Position numbers and translations under genes: made by a program | NCBI GenBank assembly: GCA_028752905.1 | Contig: JAQNBH010000004.1 | Coordinates: forward strand, 8,684,559 to 8,748,558 | Length of the DNA stretch: 64,000 nucleotides | Source: Cladorhizidae sp. MBARI D1340-BT2 | Taxonomy: Eukaryota; Porifera; Demospongiae; Poecilosclerida; Cladorhizidae | Direction of reading: 5' to 3' | Notes under the pieces: generated by a model | Databases searched by the model: none | Seen by the model: only the letters and a program-made list of their open reading frames with translations | Told to the model about the DNA's origin: nothing | Shown here: in pieces, positions 22,501 through 37,500 of the stretch | How positions within the stretch are numbered: the stretch's first letter is position 1 | Layout: each line of letters begins with the position of its first letter

Positions 22501-25500
22501 AGTATTCAGCACAATATCTCTGGATCTACAAGGTTTAGCCATGCATCCCAGAGTGGCAGACAAAACAGGAGACCCCAGCATAGTGTTCCTGCAAGCATGA
22601 ACATGTGATAGTCATGTGATAAAAAGTACACTATATGCATCTGCTTGAGTGATATAAGAAAAAATCCTAGGCTTCACCTCAAACTACACCCACAGGAACT
22701 CTACAGCTAGTCTGGCAATCACTGACCAATTTTTACATAGAAGAACAAAAAAGTGCAAGTCAAAATTAGTTTTCTGTGTCTCTTAGTCTTACTTAATACT
22801 TTACCAACTACCAGCACAGTGAACGGAAAAGGTTTGAACTAGTTGCAGTAAAAGCTATTACCTCTTCTTGCTTTCATTTAGAATTCAAATTACTAAAATA
22901 TAGTGCAAGAATCTAGCTTTGTAGAGCTATAATATTGTTGTCAGGCTGCTAAAGCAGGCCTATGCCTAATCTCACCCTCTCTGCTCTTCCACCACTATTT
23001 TAGATTGGTCGGACATCACCTGACCACTTTGTGTTGATGTAACCTTGAAATGGTCATCTCAAAAGAGAAAGATAGAGAGCAATGGATTATGTTCCATTAA
23101 ATAGCTGCTGTCAGTGCTAGCATATTGGAATGTCATTCTGTCATTTGTACAATACTAAAAATGTGACCATGAACCTTATCAAAACTTTTGGTTTCACACC
23201 TATAGCTAACAAATTATGTTGCCAAAAAGTATCTCTTTGTGCTTTTAAACCCAAAGATATTTCCTTAACCACTGTTCACTCAGAGTCAGATTTTTTGTTG
23301 CTTGTGCATTTAGATGCTGCAATGAAATGATTTTAAATAGATCCACAGTTCATGAAGGGTCCAAATTTAATTTGACAAAATTTGACTTTTCACATCCATA
23401 GCTGGGGGGGTTCACTGGCTAATTTTTCACAAAAAAAATCCTTTTTCCCCCCCAGTTTATGAATCTACAATTATCAGAGATTAATATACAGTAAATTTTA
23501 CAAATTAGATACTCCTGGATTCTTTCCTAGAGGTGGAATTTCTTAGCCCTCTTTATACTTTATTGCCATCTTTGCGGGGAGGAGAAACATCGCCAAAACA
23601 CCGCCATCCAAAAAGTTTATAGCTTAGCTATAAATTGTTCAAAATTTCAAAAATATATATATTCTTAAATAGATCGTCTTCCTACCTGTAATGTCATTGA
23701 ATATGAACCAGTCAACCCCAGTATCCACAGCTACAAAATTGCTTGAGCATTCGCGGTTGCCTTAGCCATGCCTGGAAGTCAAGTTCTAAGTTTTGAAGTG
23801 TGAGGAGGAAGTAGAAATCATACCACCCTCCCAGAAACAGAACTGACTCACATGTGCTTGCTGATAGTAAGTAAGTTTTTGTCATTAGCTAGCTATTTTG
23901 GTCATTAGTTAGCTATGTACTTTGGTTTAGTTGCCCCGTGTTGTAACATTATAGATTCTCCAGAGGTGCCATCAGATGCTAATGCACTGCCCTCTACTTC
24001 CAGCATCCCTCAACAACTGCCCTAGACTTCCAGCAACCCTCGGCAACTGGCCTCTACTTCCAGCAACCCTCAGCAACTGCCCTCTACTTCCATCAGCCCT
24101 CAGCAACCTTCTACTGCCTCCAGGAGGAAGATAAGCATTATATCCCCATCAGTTTTACAAGAGGAGAGTGATGACTATGACTACTGTATGGAAGATGATA
24201 AGAGAACCCTTTTTTTTTTAATTGATGGCTTAATGGCTGGATTGAAGCCCTTTTTATGTTGCCCAAAGTGCAAGTGTAAGAATATAAAGTACAAAGAAGT
24301 GAAGCCTTGGCAGGTTTGTATGTAGCCCCTTGCTTTGAATGTAGTAGGTGTAACTTAGTTTCAAAAGTATCCTTTTCTAGCAAGCTTGAGCCAAAGCGAA
24401 GGTCTCTTAGGCTCAATCGTGCCTCGGTTTTTGTGGCTAAATGCATTGGCATAACACACTCCCAGCTTGAAACGTTTTGTGCTGTTATGAATTTGCCTCC
24501 TACAGTTTCGGTAAACCGTTATAGTTCCCATGCAAAGGTTGTTGAAGATGCTTGTATTCTTGAAGTACATAAAGTAATGGAAAAGGCACGGGAGTATGTT
24601 CGTAAAATTAATGGGGCTTTATGTGATGATGTTGTGGATATTACCGTAAGTTGTGATGGAATTTGGCAGAGGCGTGGGTTTTCTTCTCTGTTTGGAGCAG
24701 TTTTTATAATAGACTATAATACTGGGCTTGTGTTAGACTATGTGGTAAAATCTAAGTTTTGTGAGTCATGTAGGTATTGGGAGCACCGTGACCATGAGAG
24801 TGAAGAGTTTCAGGATTGGAAAAAGGAGCACAAAGGGCAATGTAAAAGTAATTTTGAAGGAGGTGCAAGTTCAATGGAAGCTATTGGTGCACTGCAAAAA
24901 ATTTCTAGATTAAGAAAGCTCAGTGTATTATATGTCTTTCTTCTCTCAACAATTGAGGACCTATTATTAGGACTTTCCTCTTCTTTACTTTCTTAATCTG
25001 ACTTGCCTACAAGCATCACCGAACACAACCAACCACAAACGGCTTCCAGTTATCTCAGTGAAGGAGCTGAAGATTTAACACATATTATCATGTTCATCAC
25101 TTGCTGAGGCTCAAGCAGACGATAGCTTCAAGAGTCCCAGTTCCTTTTCACTTGCTCTCACAACTAGGACCTCTGATTCTTCTGCCATGCAGGCATTCTA
25201 GTAAACAAGTATGATGTGTGGATCATCTTTTAAGTCTGTGCAATCCATGTTTGGCTACATACGTATTTTTAGCAGACAATCCAGAGATTGAACCCTCAAA
25301 TATGGTTACGTAAGTGTTTGTGAACAATGTACGTGGATTAGAATGGATAAATATATATCTTTAATCAGCTTTTTGGTGTGTATTTCTTTACAGCATTTCA
25401 ACTGAAGTCTTGCCTTATGGAGACTGAAAAAACTGGTTTGAAAAAAATAACAACACACGACCTGAGGAAGCAACCATCTAGTTAATTCCAGGATAATCTC

Positions 25501-28500
25501 GCTCAGCTATTGACTTACAAAAGTCAGAGTTCGGTATTCTATCATATTGAGCAACTAATGTATTGTAAGCAGTAGAGTCATAACTTCCAAAATTTGTATG
25601 CAACTTGAATGTGATTTTACTGTTATTATGCATCACAACTTGAAACGGCATAACATAACGTCGTAGCTTGAGGATTTCCTATATATATAAGTAAGTTGCA
25701 TAGCTAGCCTGAGCAGTGGGTTCTTAGAAAGTTAGTAGCTATATCAGGTAAATTTTCATTTGTAAACTTCCAAAACCCTAAACCAATGCAGCAGTTATAG
25801 CTGAGGTTTGTAGCTATAGCTTTATCACAGTACACTCACGATGAAAACCCGCAACATATCATATAAACTAGTTGCATAGATCGCCTAAGCTATGGGAACT
25901 AATAAACTTAGGACTGGTTCACAACATTATGCTGGCCGAGCATTGCGGTTTGTCAATTGACCTTTGACCCGAGTTGCACGGACACGCAATGTTCTGATTG
26001 GTCCGAAGCTGCATTTTAAATACTGGAGAAGAAAAAAGTTCTAATCTAGCATCTGAAATGCAGCGTTGGACCAATCAGAACATTGTGTGAGACCGTGGCA
26101 CTCGGGTCAAAGGTCAATTGACAAACTGCAATACTTGGCGAGCATCGTGTTGTGGACCAGCCTTTCAGGTCCATTCGAGTTCACTTGTGCATCAGAAGTT
26201 GAGTGCGGGATATGGCTAATGAATGTTCAAGGTATTTTTTAACAGCATCATTTGATGAATTTGTTTATTTTTTGCAGGTGTGGGCTGAATACTGGGTGGT
26301 GGGAGTACAAGTTATTTTGATCCCTTCCCATCCTCATTATTTTAGCAAATCTCTGGAATCTCATCTCAGTCATCTTCCTTTTGCATCCTAACAACTCGCT
26401 GCCCTTTTTCTTTATGTCCGAGATAGTTGAGACTGCAATGAGACTGCAACTCCATACTGTTCAGATAGTAACTTGTAGCTTTTCTTCCCGAGCTGGTCCA
26501 GGATCTCGAGCTTCTCGATGGTAAGGCATGACAGGCTCGTAGTAGGTTCGAAGTTCAATAATGGCATGCATTTTGAATTTTTTTCCCTTTTTTCCCCTTT
26601 TTTCCACCTAATGCAGTTCGGATTAGCGAGGTTTTGGATTAATGGGGTGCGGATTAGCGAGGGTCTACTGTATATGTATAGATCCCAAGCTGCTAATTAT
26701 GTTATGGGCACCACAGTTGCACCAGTTATCAGCATACTTCTGTCACTCGTTAATATCAAAGTTTATAGTAATTTTGTGGAACATTCCCTGACAATATGGA
26801 GTTTCTTGTTGCCGTACATCAGACAAGGTTTCTTGTTCATTTGCCAAGATTATTGCACTTGCTAGAAAAGTTTGCCTTAGTATTCGTTCCGGTTAGATTG
26901 CTGTCATCGTTGTGCTGACTAGAATCATAATGATAGAGGATTACTCGCCTGTTTCATGGAACTGGCTGATTGTATTATCCAATTAGAATGCCATGGTGTA
27001 GGAAGAGGAAGGTCAGGTCGAAGACTGCTCCTCCTTTGTTGAATCCAGGAGCAAGAGAGGAAAGCAATGGTCACAGTTATGCAAGCTGCTCATAAGTATG
27101 GTGGTTCTATGCAGCATGCAGTCATTGAGCTTGACAGAAAACCGAATGACCTGCCCTTACTCCCGCAGTGCAACTCAAGCCTTCGGATAAAGCACTACAT
27201 GGCTTGTGATCTCCTGTATTTGGATTCTTACCTTTATTGCCTACCCTTAATTATTGCTTCTGAGGTGATGGCGAATGGTACAGCATAGAGGGAGGAAGAC
27301 TCGACTTACCTACAAATTCGACTTACAGCGCATTGTAAGGAACGTAACCCTGTCATAACTTGAGGACTTCCTGCAATATATATTGTGGGTTTCAATAGAG
27401 TGCTTATGTGATGTGAGAACTATAGCTACAAACAATATCTCTATCAATAGCAGCTGCTCTGGTCAGGATTGACCATAGAAGGAAATCCATTGAGCTATGT
27501 GTTTTCCAAGTGGCCTTGGCAGACACATAGAGTGTTCACCATATTCAAAGCGTTAAAAAATAATTACTTTTATATACATTGCATTGCTCCTATGTGTGGA
27601 TCCAGGGTTCCATGGATTGTCAGCCATAGTTTCCACATAACATATAATCTTAACATTATCAATATAGGCTGTATAGTTTTACACTCAGTGAGGAAGGATG
27701 TACACCGCACATTTTGTTTACAGTGGCATGCATTACCAATTCAGCTGGATCATAATCTGGAGCTGCCACTGGACACACCTTCCTTGGATATTTACATATT
27801 TTTATATTTGAATTGGAGTTAAAAGCGGTTGAAATTTTATGATATGCACACCTTTGCACATTTAGAGGGTTTTTTGCCTTCACACCCAAACATTTCAATT
27901 TCCAAATCTTCTCCATCCCACACTATCGTACTGTGAGACCAGAAACATCATTTAAAGTAGTTTCTTAATTGGTACATGTCCTTACATTTGACCATCATCA
28001 GTTTCTTCTGGCAAAATTCCTGAAAGATTCTTGAAGACAAAAGTGACAACTCGAATATCTGTGAAAATGAAGAAAATTATTATTCAGGGCCACAGAAAGA
28101 ACAGCCATTCACATTACAACTCTACTCATTCATGCACATCATGCTATAATGTTGGTGGAAAGTTGGGGCTATTGGCAGTTGGGTAAAAGTAGACTACTTG
28201 TAGTTGGTGGGTCATACAAAATATGATGGGGAAAGTTTTAGGATAAATATAATAGTTTTCAAGAAGGGAAAACAAAATGAATTGTGATGCTTTACATAAT
28301 ATGGCTTCAGAAAATCAAATAAAAAATTGATGTCTTTTGAGATCTGTTGCATATAAAGTATCGATGATTTTAAGACTGATGAAGTGTTTTGGAGCAAATT
28401 ATTTCCTAGACCACCATTTGTGAGTAAGAAACTGCCAAATTCAGTTTTATGATACTAATTTTGAATTTCTTTTTCGTATTTTTGGTACCTCATATTTTTT

Positions 28501-31500
28501 TAATTGATCAAACTAGAAAACACTCTCTGATAGTTTAAATATATGCATATCCCTTCTCCCACCCACCTCCCAATATCGGTGATTGCATTATTCTATATTT
28601 TAAACAGCCATTCGGCATGGGAAAACTGCAGCTCTTCTCGGTACCAGTTAGTCTGCTAGTGATGCTTATATATAATTATGTTTACAAATAATTGTTGTTT
28701 ATTTATTTTTCATATGTTTTGCCTTTTTATAATTTTCAATTATCTAATATATTTTTATAGCGCCCCAAAAAGTGTAAGAGTAAAGGTGCATATATTTTCT
28801 TTAACATTTACAAGAATTTGAAGGAGGATATAAGCTGCTCTATAAATATTAATCTTCCATATATCGTCTCTAATTTTCTAATTAACGCCACATTAAATTG
28901 ACTTACCTGTCATAACTTCAGAAAAAAATGCAGAGAATAGTTCGCCTGGCAGGGATATTGTTCCCTCGGGTTCGTGCAACACCACCAATCGTTCATCACG
29001 GTTCATGTAGTCATCACGTGACACATTCGTCACTTGGAAAGCTACATGCACAATTAATCATAAGTGTTTATTATTAAAGCTTCATATCAGCATTAAAATT
29101 TACAAAACTGCCCCAGCAATCAACTGCTGGCCTTGCCTCTCCCTACACACAAAGCATACATGTGAGAAAGATAATGACTGAGATGTGGAGTTTGTTGCAC
29201 TGTAGCTTGTGACACAGCTAATCAGAATACAAATTATACAACTTCTATATACATATATTCGGTCAAACTTCACTCTCCGGGCAGTGTGGGAGCAACAGGT
29301 GTCTGTAACTTTGAAATTACTTGTAAGTCAGAATTTGAAAATTATTAGTAGCTAACATAAACCTATAGTAACTTGAACTCGTTAATAACACCTGTTGTTT
29401 AGTTGTTGTTAGCATAGCAGCAATTTTGGGGGTTTATGTGTTATTACTTTATATTGTATTTTAGGGCAACTGCCTTGGCTAAGAGGTCAGTCGGGTTCAT
29501 TTGAAACAGACAATGGCAGCTGACTTTTGCTTTTGAGTACAACTCTTACAATTGGACAAAAAAAGAAGTGTATCTTTGGTTATTTCAAATCCATAAACAG
29601 CTTTTTCTTTTGTCTGCCACTTACTGTACACCACTCTTGTAATGAACAATAATTGTAATAAACCACATTCAAAGACCAGATTTATAGACCAAGTGTACAA
29701 AACTTAAACGACCAGATAAGCAAGGTTGCATGGTATTATATATATATATATATACCATAGAAGCTGGTTGTTAGACACATATTACTGTTAGGAAATGTTT
29801 TATTAAGTGCACATTTTGGGTGGGCTAAGTACATGTCCTAATTTTGATTCTTATGGTAGCTATTAGGTGCATATATAATAGTCACTCTTAATTTAACCTA
29901 TGACCCCACATCATGAATCATTTTGCTGATTACTAAGGAACACAGAAAGAGAAAGCTGTTTACAGGCCAGGTGAAGAAAAGTCTTCCTAAACAGCACAGA
30001 TATCTGTCTGAAACAGTGTCTATTGCATGAAGAGATCGACATTAATATTATTAGCCTTCCTCAAGAATGTTATTGCATTGTATAAACCCTCAGTAGGTCT
30101 GCAAATAGTTTTGCATGAAGAAATACAATGGGAATATCACTGACATCAAAGGATGCTACTGCTTCAAAACTAGGCAATAATTATGTATCTGCATCAAGTA
30201 AAATGATAGACAGTCAATTTAAATTATATCTCATGAGACATGTGTTTACATATCCTGAGGCGTACTCAAAGGACTGGATTAAAGTTAGAATGAACTTTTT
30301 ACTTATTTTTTTTGATTTTTGTAGAATGTGTTGGGCACACTAAGAAGACTGGGTTAAAGCTGGAATTAACTTTTCATTGTTGTACACTAAAAGTCCATAG
30401 AATTTAAATATGTGCTCTTCAGTAAGAAGAAAGAACTTTCAAATGTCAAGTGTCTGTCAATAAAAGTATCGTGCAAGCTCATCTTCAAGGTGATCATTGG
30501 GATAGAAGCTAATCAGAACACTTCCGGTAACTTGCTTTGATGGAAATAAACTTATTTCATTTCACGGCAATCAAATGTTACTCCTAATTCACTACTACAG
30601 TTGGTTGGACTGTCAGCAACAACATGTTGCAGTCACTTGTAGCTGTCAACTGGTTAGACTTTCATTACTTCATAATGCAAGTGGATGTCTGAAGGAACGG
30701 TGTGAAAATAACTTGATGAATTGCAGTGTGGAGACCAATGATGGCATGAAGATTAGTGGCATGGTTTGTTGTTATAATCAGTAGATCTCACTTTGACCTT
30801 GTTTCTCCTTGGTGACCTTTGGTGACCATTTGTTTGCTTTGCACATGCAAATTTAACACTAAACTTGGTAGGTCTGTACTTACTATAAAACATAATTGTC
30901 ATCGAAAAAGCTGTTTCACTTATAACATCAGTAATTAAAAATGTCCAAAGGAGCTTAGGTGACATTAACCAGATTCTAATCTGCAGAGCCACAACTATCA
31001 CAAAAATTCAACTGAACAGAAGATGGTAGTAAGTAAAATACATGACTATCACAATGACTCACATGAATATGAACACAATATAACAGAAAGAGAAAATACC
31101 TAATACCTGCAGAAACTAATAAATGCAACAAACAACAGATTGAAGTAAAATACAAGGAAACTACTGGGGCTACCATGATGTGATGTTTGGAGGGGGGTGA
31201 CAGTCCTTCTTTGTGATACAGTGGTACAAAATTGTTCAAATTAACATTTTTCGGTGGGGGACTATGCATGAAAGGAACTAAAACGGCCTTTGCAGTTCTT
31301 GTTGCTTACTCACTGCACAGCTAACTATAGCTAAACTCACAGTCAATGCCTACTCCATCGCCAAGCACTCTCATGTTCTTCCAAATTGTCAGCTCGAATG
31401 AGAGCACTAGGCTTGTTTGAAGGTGAGTCAGGCCCAACTACTTTGCCGAGTGATAGCAGAGCTTCAGGGTCAAAACTAGTCTGGCCAAGGTAAGATGAGA

Positions 31501-34500
31501 TACCATCACCTTCTTCGTCACTGCTTTCTCCCTCAGACAGTACAAAATCATCATCCAGAACCCAAGGAAGCATAATCCTCCACCAGACATCTTGATCGCA
31601 GTAAAATAGCTGCAAAAAATTCTGAACGGTCAGTACTTTTCATATTTTCCCCTTAGTTACCGAATATCTATAGCAAGTAGAGAGAGAATGTATAATTACT
31701 TTTATTGGAAATTTTTTTAACCTACGATCCATTTTTTATCGATTTTTAAATAATAGCTTTTGGCGTATATATGCACTTACACCAGTGAATGGGTTAAATT
31801 GGTTGATTAGAGCTCTATGTGGATTCATCCTAGTCCTCAATTACTGGGTGGAAGCTAAGACCTTGTCTTGTAGATTCAGCAAGCGTGGAATACTTGAAAC
31901 ATTATATTTAAGCTAAATCATCAAAAACATTTTTAGTCCCATACTTACATACTTAAAGATAATAACAAGATTAAGATTACTTTTTGGGTCATCTTTCCAG
32001 GCCTCCGACTTGGTCTAATCATCCCACCAAGATGTCTGCTCAGCTTTATTGTAGTCTCCAAATTTGTCTACTATATTGCTCAATGTAAAGTTTTTGACAT
32101 TGTTAAAGGTCAATGTATCAGCCTAAATTATCTTATCAAGCATTTTTTTTCAGCCGGAATTATTGTTTATGAAGATAAACAGGAATTTCCTTCTCTGTCC
32201 GCACATGTTTACTGTTTCTACGATGTTTTTATCTGCATTGCATATAGCCCAGTGTGATACATATTATCAGCATAAATGACGTGACACGACTTCACACAAC
32301 TTAACAAGATGTGATATTACTCCATGCTACATTATGATACACCAAATAACACTACGGTGTTATTTAGCACTCACACTTGATTCAGTATAGCATCAAAAGA
32401 ATATGTATAACACAACCAACATTGCTACCTCTTACTCAAGAAGTCATTAGAGACTTTCCCAAGACTTGAATTATATCCTAGGAGACCAAATGAATCCAAG
32501 AATTCCAAGAGACGCTCCCCAGCATCAGAATCAACTCCCTAAGATAAGATATAAGTACATATATACATTCTTTTAACATCTATAGAGTAGGTCCGGACAT
32601 ATTCTGCTTAGAATTCTACCATTCAGCACTTAGTTCTTCCCAAGTTTATTTCACCCTTGGTGTGCCCATATTATACCATCAACTGTTATACAGCATAATG
32701 TCTGAACATAAACAAATGCATTTTTAAGTGCCAACAAGTCACTCACCTATAAACATATTGACATATCCAACCATTGCAGCTACATTAGCCAGGTTAGAGC
32801 TCACATAACACAAGCAGTTTATTAGTGAGGCTTCCTGTAGTCCTATCTACTCTATTAGAAAAACACTGCAGTTGTTTAAATGCCAAAATCTACAGTGCAG
32901 CAACATGGAGATGGGTTCAACAATATCAAGGGCTTACACTTGGAAAACATGGGTGCAACTTGACCTCCAAGAGCCAAGAAGACATCGGATTTGGTCCAGA
33001 TGCGATTGAAAGGCTAATATATATAATTAGCTAACTCTGCCTTTTTAATTACCACCCCTTTTCATTTTACATCTCATTCTCAATTGTTCTTTTCCTAGCA
33101 TTATTATAGATTTTTGTACAAATTATAATTGTAATTCAGAAAATAATCCTACAACAAAATAGTCCAATAATTTGTTTCACAAGTGCACAGCATATACTTC
33201 CAGAGCACTCCAAGAGTCCAACTATTAGATGAGATCCCTAGAGATTACTAGTTTGCCTGTTCCAACTCTAAACCATAATAGGATTAACATGTTAAAAAGA
33301 AAGAAAAGAAGACTGCACCTGAACTTGTCTTAGCTGGTACTGTGCTAGTCTATGTTACTACTAACTGCATGCAATGTAAAGTCAATTTATTATCAAAAGC
33401 ACTGAACTGGTTCATAAATCAAAATCTGGCATTTTATAGTTTACACTAAACAAGGGTGATGTCATAGTAAATGGCCAACAGCTGAACTGCAATCAGACTA
33501 ATGGCACAGTCTATCACTGCACCCTGTAGTTACACCACAACCATAACCATTTTACATTTACTGGTGACTTTCTAGAGGATTATGAAAACGGCTGTAGAGA
33601 TAGTTATGATCATTAAATGCTAGGTTTAGGGGTTTAGGAATGATTAAATTCCCTAGCAACCATTATACTTTCAGAATGTTCAATGAAAATTTCTTGAGAA
33701 CCACAAAATGAATACAGAAATACCGATACATCATTATATTGGGTTCATAAGGTGCCATAATAATAGATTTTTAATACAGTTTCATAAATATATTATCCAT
33801 TGTTGAACTTGAGAATGGAATTTATGGTATTTGCACAAAGATTTCAACAGACACAATTAGAGAGTCTGCTCGCTCTGCTCACTGAGTAACTATTGCATTA
33901 TTATTCCTTTGGTGGGAGAGTTGTGATAGAGAAACATTGAATGCAATGACTCTGAATATTGCTCTTCAAAAGAACTTCCACTATCATAATGATTCCACAT
34001 GCATAATCAATTCTTCCTCTCTTATGATCATCACACGATGATGCAGGAGGAAGTCAGTTATTTGTACTTCCATTGAATATGCAAGCTAATCAAAGGATAT
34101 ATCAAGCTCTGCAATACTGGCCATGTCGCAGCAGAAAATTTCTTTCTCACTTGCATATAATAGTCTCCGAATGAACTATGAGAAAACTTATCTGGCCGTT
34201 TTGTTGTTGCTCTACTTCATATGAGCTAGCAGACTAGCTAAAGCTACTAAAACATTAAAGGGCTATGCTTACTATGGAAATAAGCTGAAGAAGTATGCTA
34301 TTGTAAGAAGGACAGAATTTTATCCCAAATCTAAGGTCAGAATATTAAATATCTATAACATGGTTGTGGACAAGTAAAATATCTCGTCATGCCATACTAA
34401 ACTTAGTTCAGGGCTGAGATTGTTAGCAGAGCTGACTATTAACATTTATATGAGCTTTTAAATAACATTGGACCCCAATATATATGAATAACTGGTTGCT

Positions 34501-37500
34501 TACTCAATGGCAACAATAGTTGACTTACACCTGATGTGTTTTTAAGGGCATCGGTAGCAGAGTCAATCACAATCTAGTAACAAGAAGAGCAATCGAAAAA
34601 TCATACAGCACTGGTAAACATTGTACTCTGGTATGAGGAAAGTGGAAGTAAGTTAGCCCTGTGTTATGTTTTCCCCCGATGAGGCAGTATCAACTAATTT
34701 CACTATCCCTTAACCCAGTTTGACATTGATTCCGTTTGTGTTCCCATACAGATATTGTTAACTTACTTCAATGTACATCATCTAATAAGTAAATTAATGG
34801 TTCTCCAAAAGGCTATAGACTAACTGCCCTGTGGGTAACTGATAAGCCAGGGTGCAACAACATCTCCAGTACTAAAGTGGTTATGATCCAATGAACCATT
34901 TTCTAATCGACAAATGGTTAACCATATAAGGAGTTAGAGCTGACATGTCCTGGAAGAGGTTACTGACAACCGATGTTGCCAACTTATTTAGATTCACCAT
35001 GGTCCTATTTTGTCAATAGTTTGAACTTTCATTACCAAAGGATGGGCTGACAATAGTAATGATGGTCTCAACAGAGGAAAGATGAATCGAGCTTGCTGGA
35101 TGCATGGGTCCTCTGGGAAAACTGAGCAATTGTCCTCTAGCAGGAAGAACAAACATACTAGATCTTCTACATGATGAGCACCCTAGAATATAAATAATGA
35201 AACCAATTTCCTAAGTGGCCTGGCATTGATTCAGAGTTAGCATCAAAGGTCAATCATGTTATAGCGAGCGAGGTCTCGAATGTCAACGAGAGTGAGAGAG
35301 ACAACTAAACTTCAACTATAACTTTATTCAAAATGATCAGAATAGGTAAAGCTAGAGTAAACAGTCACGTGATACAATAACGGGTAAGTGAATGACGTTT
35401 ACATCTGACAGTTATATAAACAGCATATGTAATAACATGACTAACAGCATACGTAATAACATGACTGCCACAAGACACCCCCTCCAGTGACTGAACGGAG
35501 ATCTACTGAAAACGAAGAGGAAGGTTCACAGCACGACCACAACGGGTGGTTGGAGACACCCGAGGCGGCAGTGAAGGAGGGGTCGGAACGATAGGTGGAA
35601 TGATAACCTGAGGTGCTGGCACAAATGGCTGGGCTGCTGGTGAAAGTCTGGACGACCTTGGTGCCATAGGTAACGGAGGAGGTCCTACCTCTAGGTAAGC
35701 CGGCTTGAGGCGATCGATGGAGATCTTGTCAACCCTTCCTTTCAACTCGATTTCGAAATATTTTGGAGTACGAGCGAGCACACGGAAAGGACCGTCGTAG
35801 GGCCGTTGAAAAAGAGTTTGATGACTGTCGTGGCGAACAAAAACATGAGAACTGGATTGAAGGTGCTCTGGAACATTTGTGGTAACCCTACCATGAGCTG
35901 AAGTAGGGGTCGGCTGCACTCGGGACATTTGAACTCTAAGCTTCCCTGCAAAAGAAACCGGATCGATATATGCTGAGGAAGGTTCGAAAATCTCCCCTGG
36001 CAGGCGCAGGTTGGTCCCATAGACTAAATCGGCTGCAGAGCAGGCAAGATCGTCTTTGAAGGTGGCTCGAAGGCCTAAAAGCACCACTGGTAGGTCATCA
36101 ATCCAAGAAGATGAGGTCAGGCGAGCCCTAAGTGAAACCTTGAGTTGCCGATGCATTCTCTCAACGAGACCGTTGGCTTGTGTGTGATAAGCAGTGGTGT
36201 GTGTTTGAGCGATTCCGAGCAGTGGGACGTTATAGTAGCAGGTACTCCGAAACAGGAAATCCAACCACTTAAAAGGGCACGAGCACAGGATTCAGCTGTC
36301 ATGTCTGCCATGGGGATTGCTTCGGGCCACCTGGTGAAACGGTCCATTATTGTGAACAAATACATAGAGCCCCGTGACGGTGGAAGTGGGCCCACGATGT
36401 CAACATGTATATGCTTGAACCGAGAATCAGGAACATCGAATTGTTGAAGTGGACTGACCGTGTGGCGGTGAATCTTTGACTGCTGACAGGTTTTGGCCCA
36501 ATGCATCACATCTCGGTGTAGACCATGCCAAACAAATCGGCTGGCTATCAAACGGTTTGTAGCCTTTATCCCTGGGTGAGAAAGACTGTGGAGTGAGTCG
36601 AAAATTAACCGGCGAAAAGATCTAGGTACGATTGGCCGAGGGGCCCCCATGGACACGTCACAAAGCAGCAGGCGGCTAGAACCTTCGAGTGAAAATCTGG
36701 AAGCTGGAGTGAAATGGCAGCCGTCCTAAGAGATTGAGTTTCTTCGTCCGCCTGTTGCTCGATTGCCATGGCATCAAAATCTATTGTCGTGGTCGCAGTC
36801 GTATGGACAGTTTGCAGAGACCCAGGGAAAGGAGGGACTGGAAGTGTTATGGTTTCAATCTCTTCCAACTCTATGCGTGAGAGTGCGTCAGCCACCACAT
36901 TGCTCTTGCCTTGGACATGACGTAGGTCTGTCGTGAATTCTGAGATGTGTGAAAGGTGTCGAATCTGCCGTGGCGACCATTTGTCAGGACTTGCTGGCAA
37001 TGGCAAAGGTAAGGGGCTTGTGGTCAGTATAAATATGAAAGGACCGGCCCTCTACGAAATGGCAAAAATGATGAATGGACAGGTAGATAGCCAAAAGTTC
37101 TCTGTCGAAAGCAATATCGTGTTTCAGGTGGTCTTAGCTTGCGGGAGAAGAAAGATATCGGTGTCCAAACCCCCTCTAAGAACTGTTCCAGTACCCCTCC
37201 AACTGCCAGATTGGAGGCATCAACAGTAACATTCATGGGTGCCTCGCAGGACGGGTGAGCGAGAAGGCCTGTAGACGCCAAAGCCTGCTTACATTGTTTG
37301 AAAGCTACCGTGCATTGTTCAGTCCAGACGAATGACTTCGGATTCCCTCTGAGTAACTCATGCAGAGGGTGCAGCAGTGTTGCACAATTAGGGACAAACC
37401 GGTGATAGTAGTTCATTAAACCCAAGAACTCACGTAACTGGGTGTGGTCAGTTGGTGCCGAAAATCTGTGATAGCTTGGACCCAATTGGGCAAGGGTCGA

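Noticed and set aside
24138..24452. 104-residue minus-strand frame
   Set aside because: Opposite strand of the Mutator-like transposase relic.
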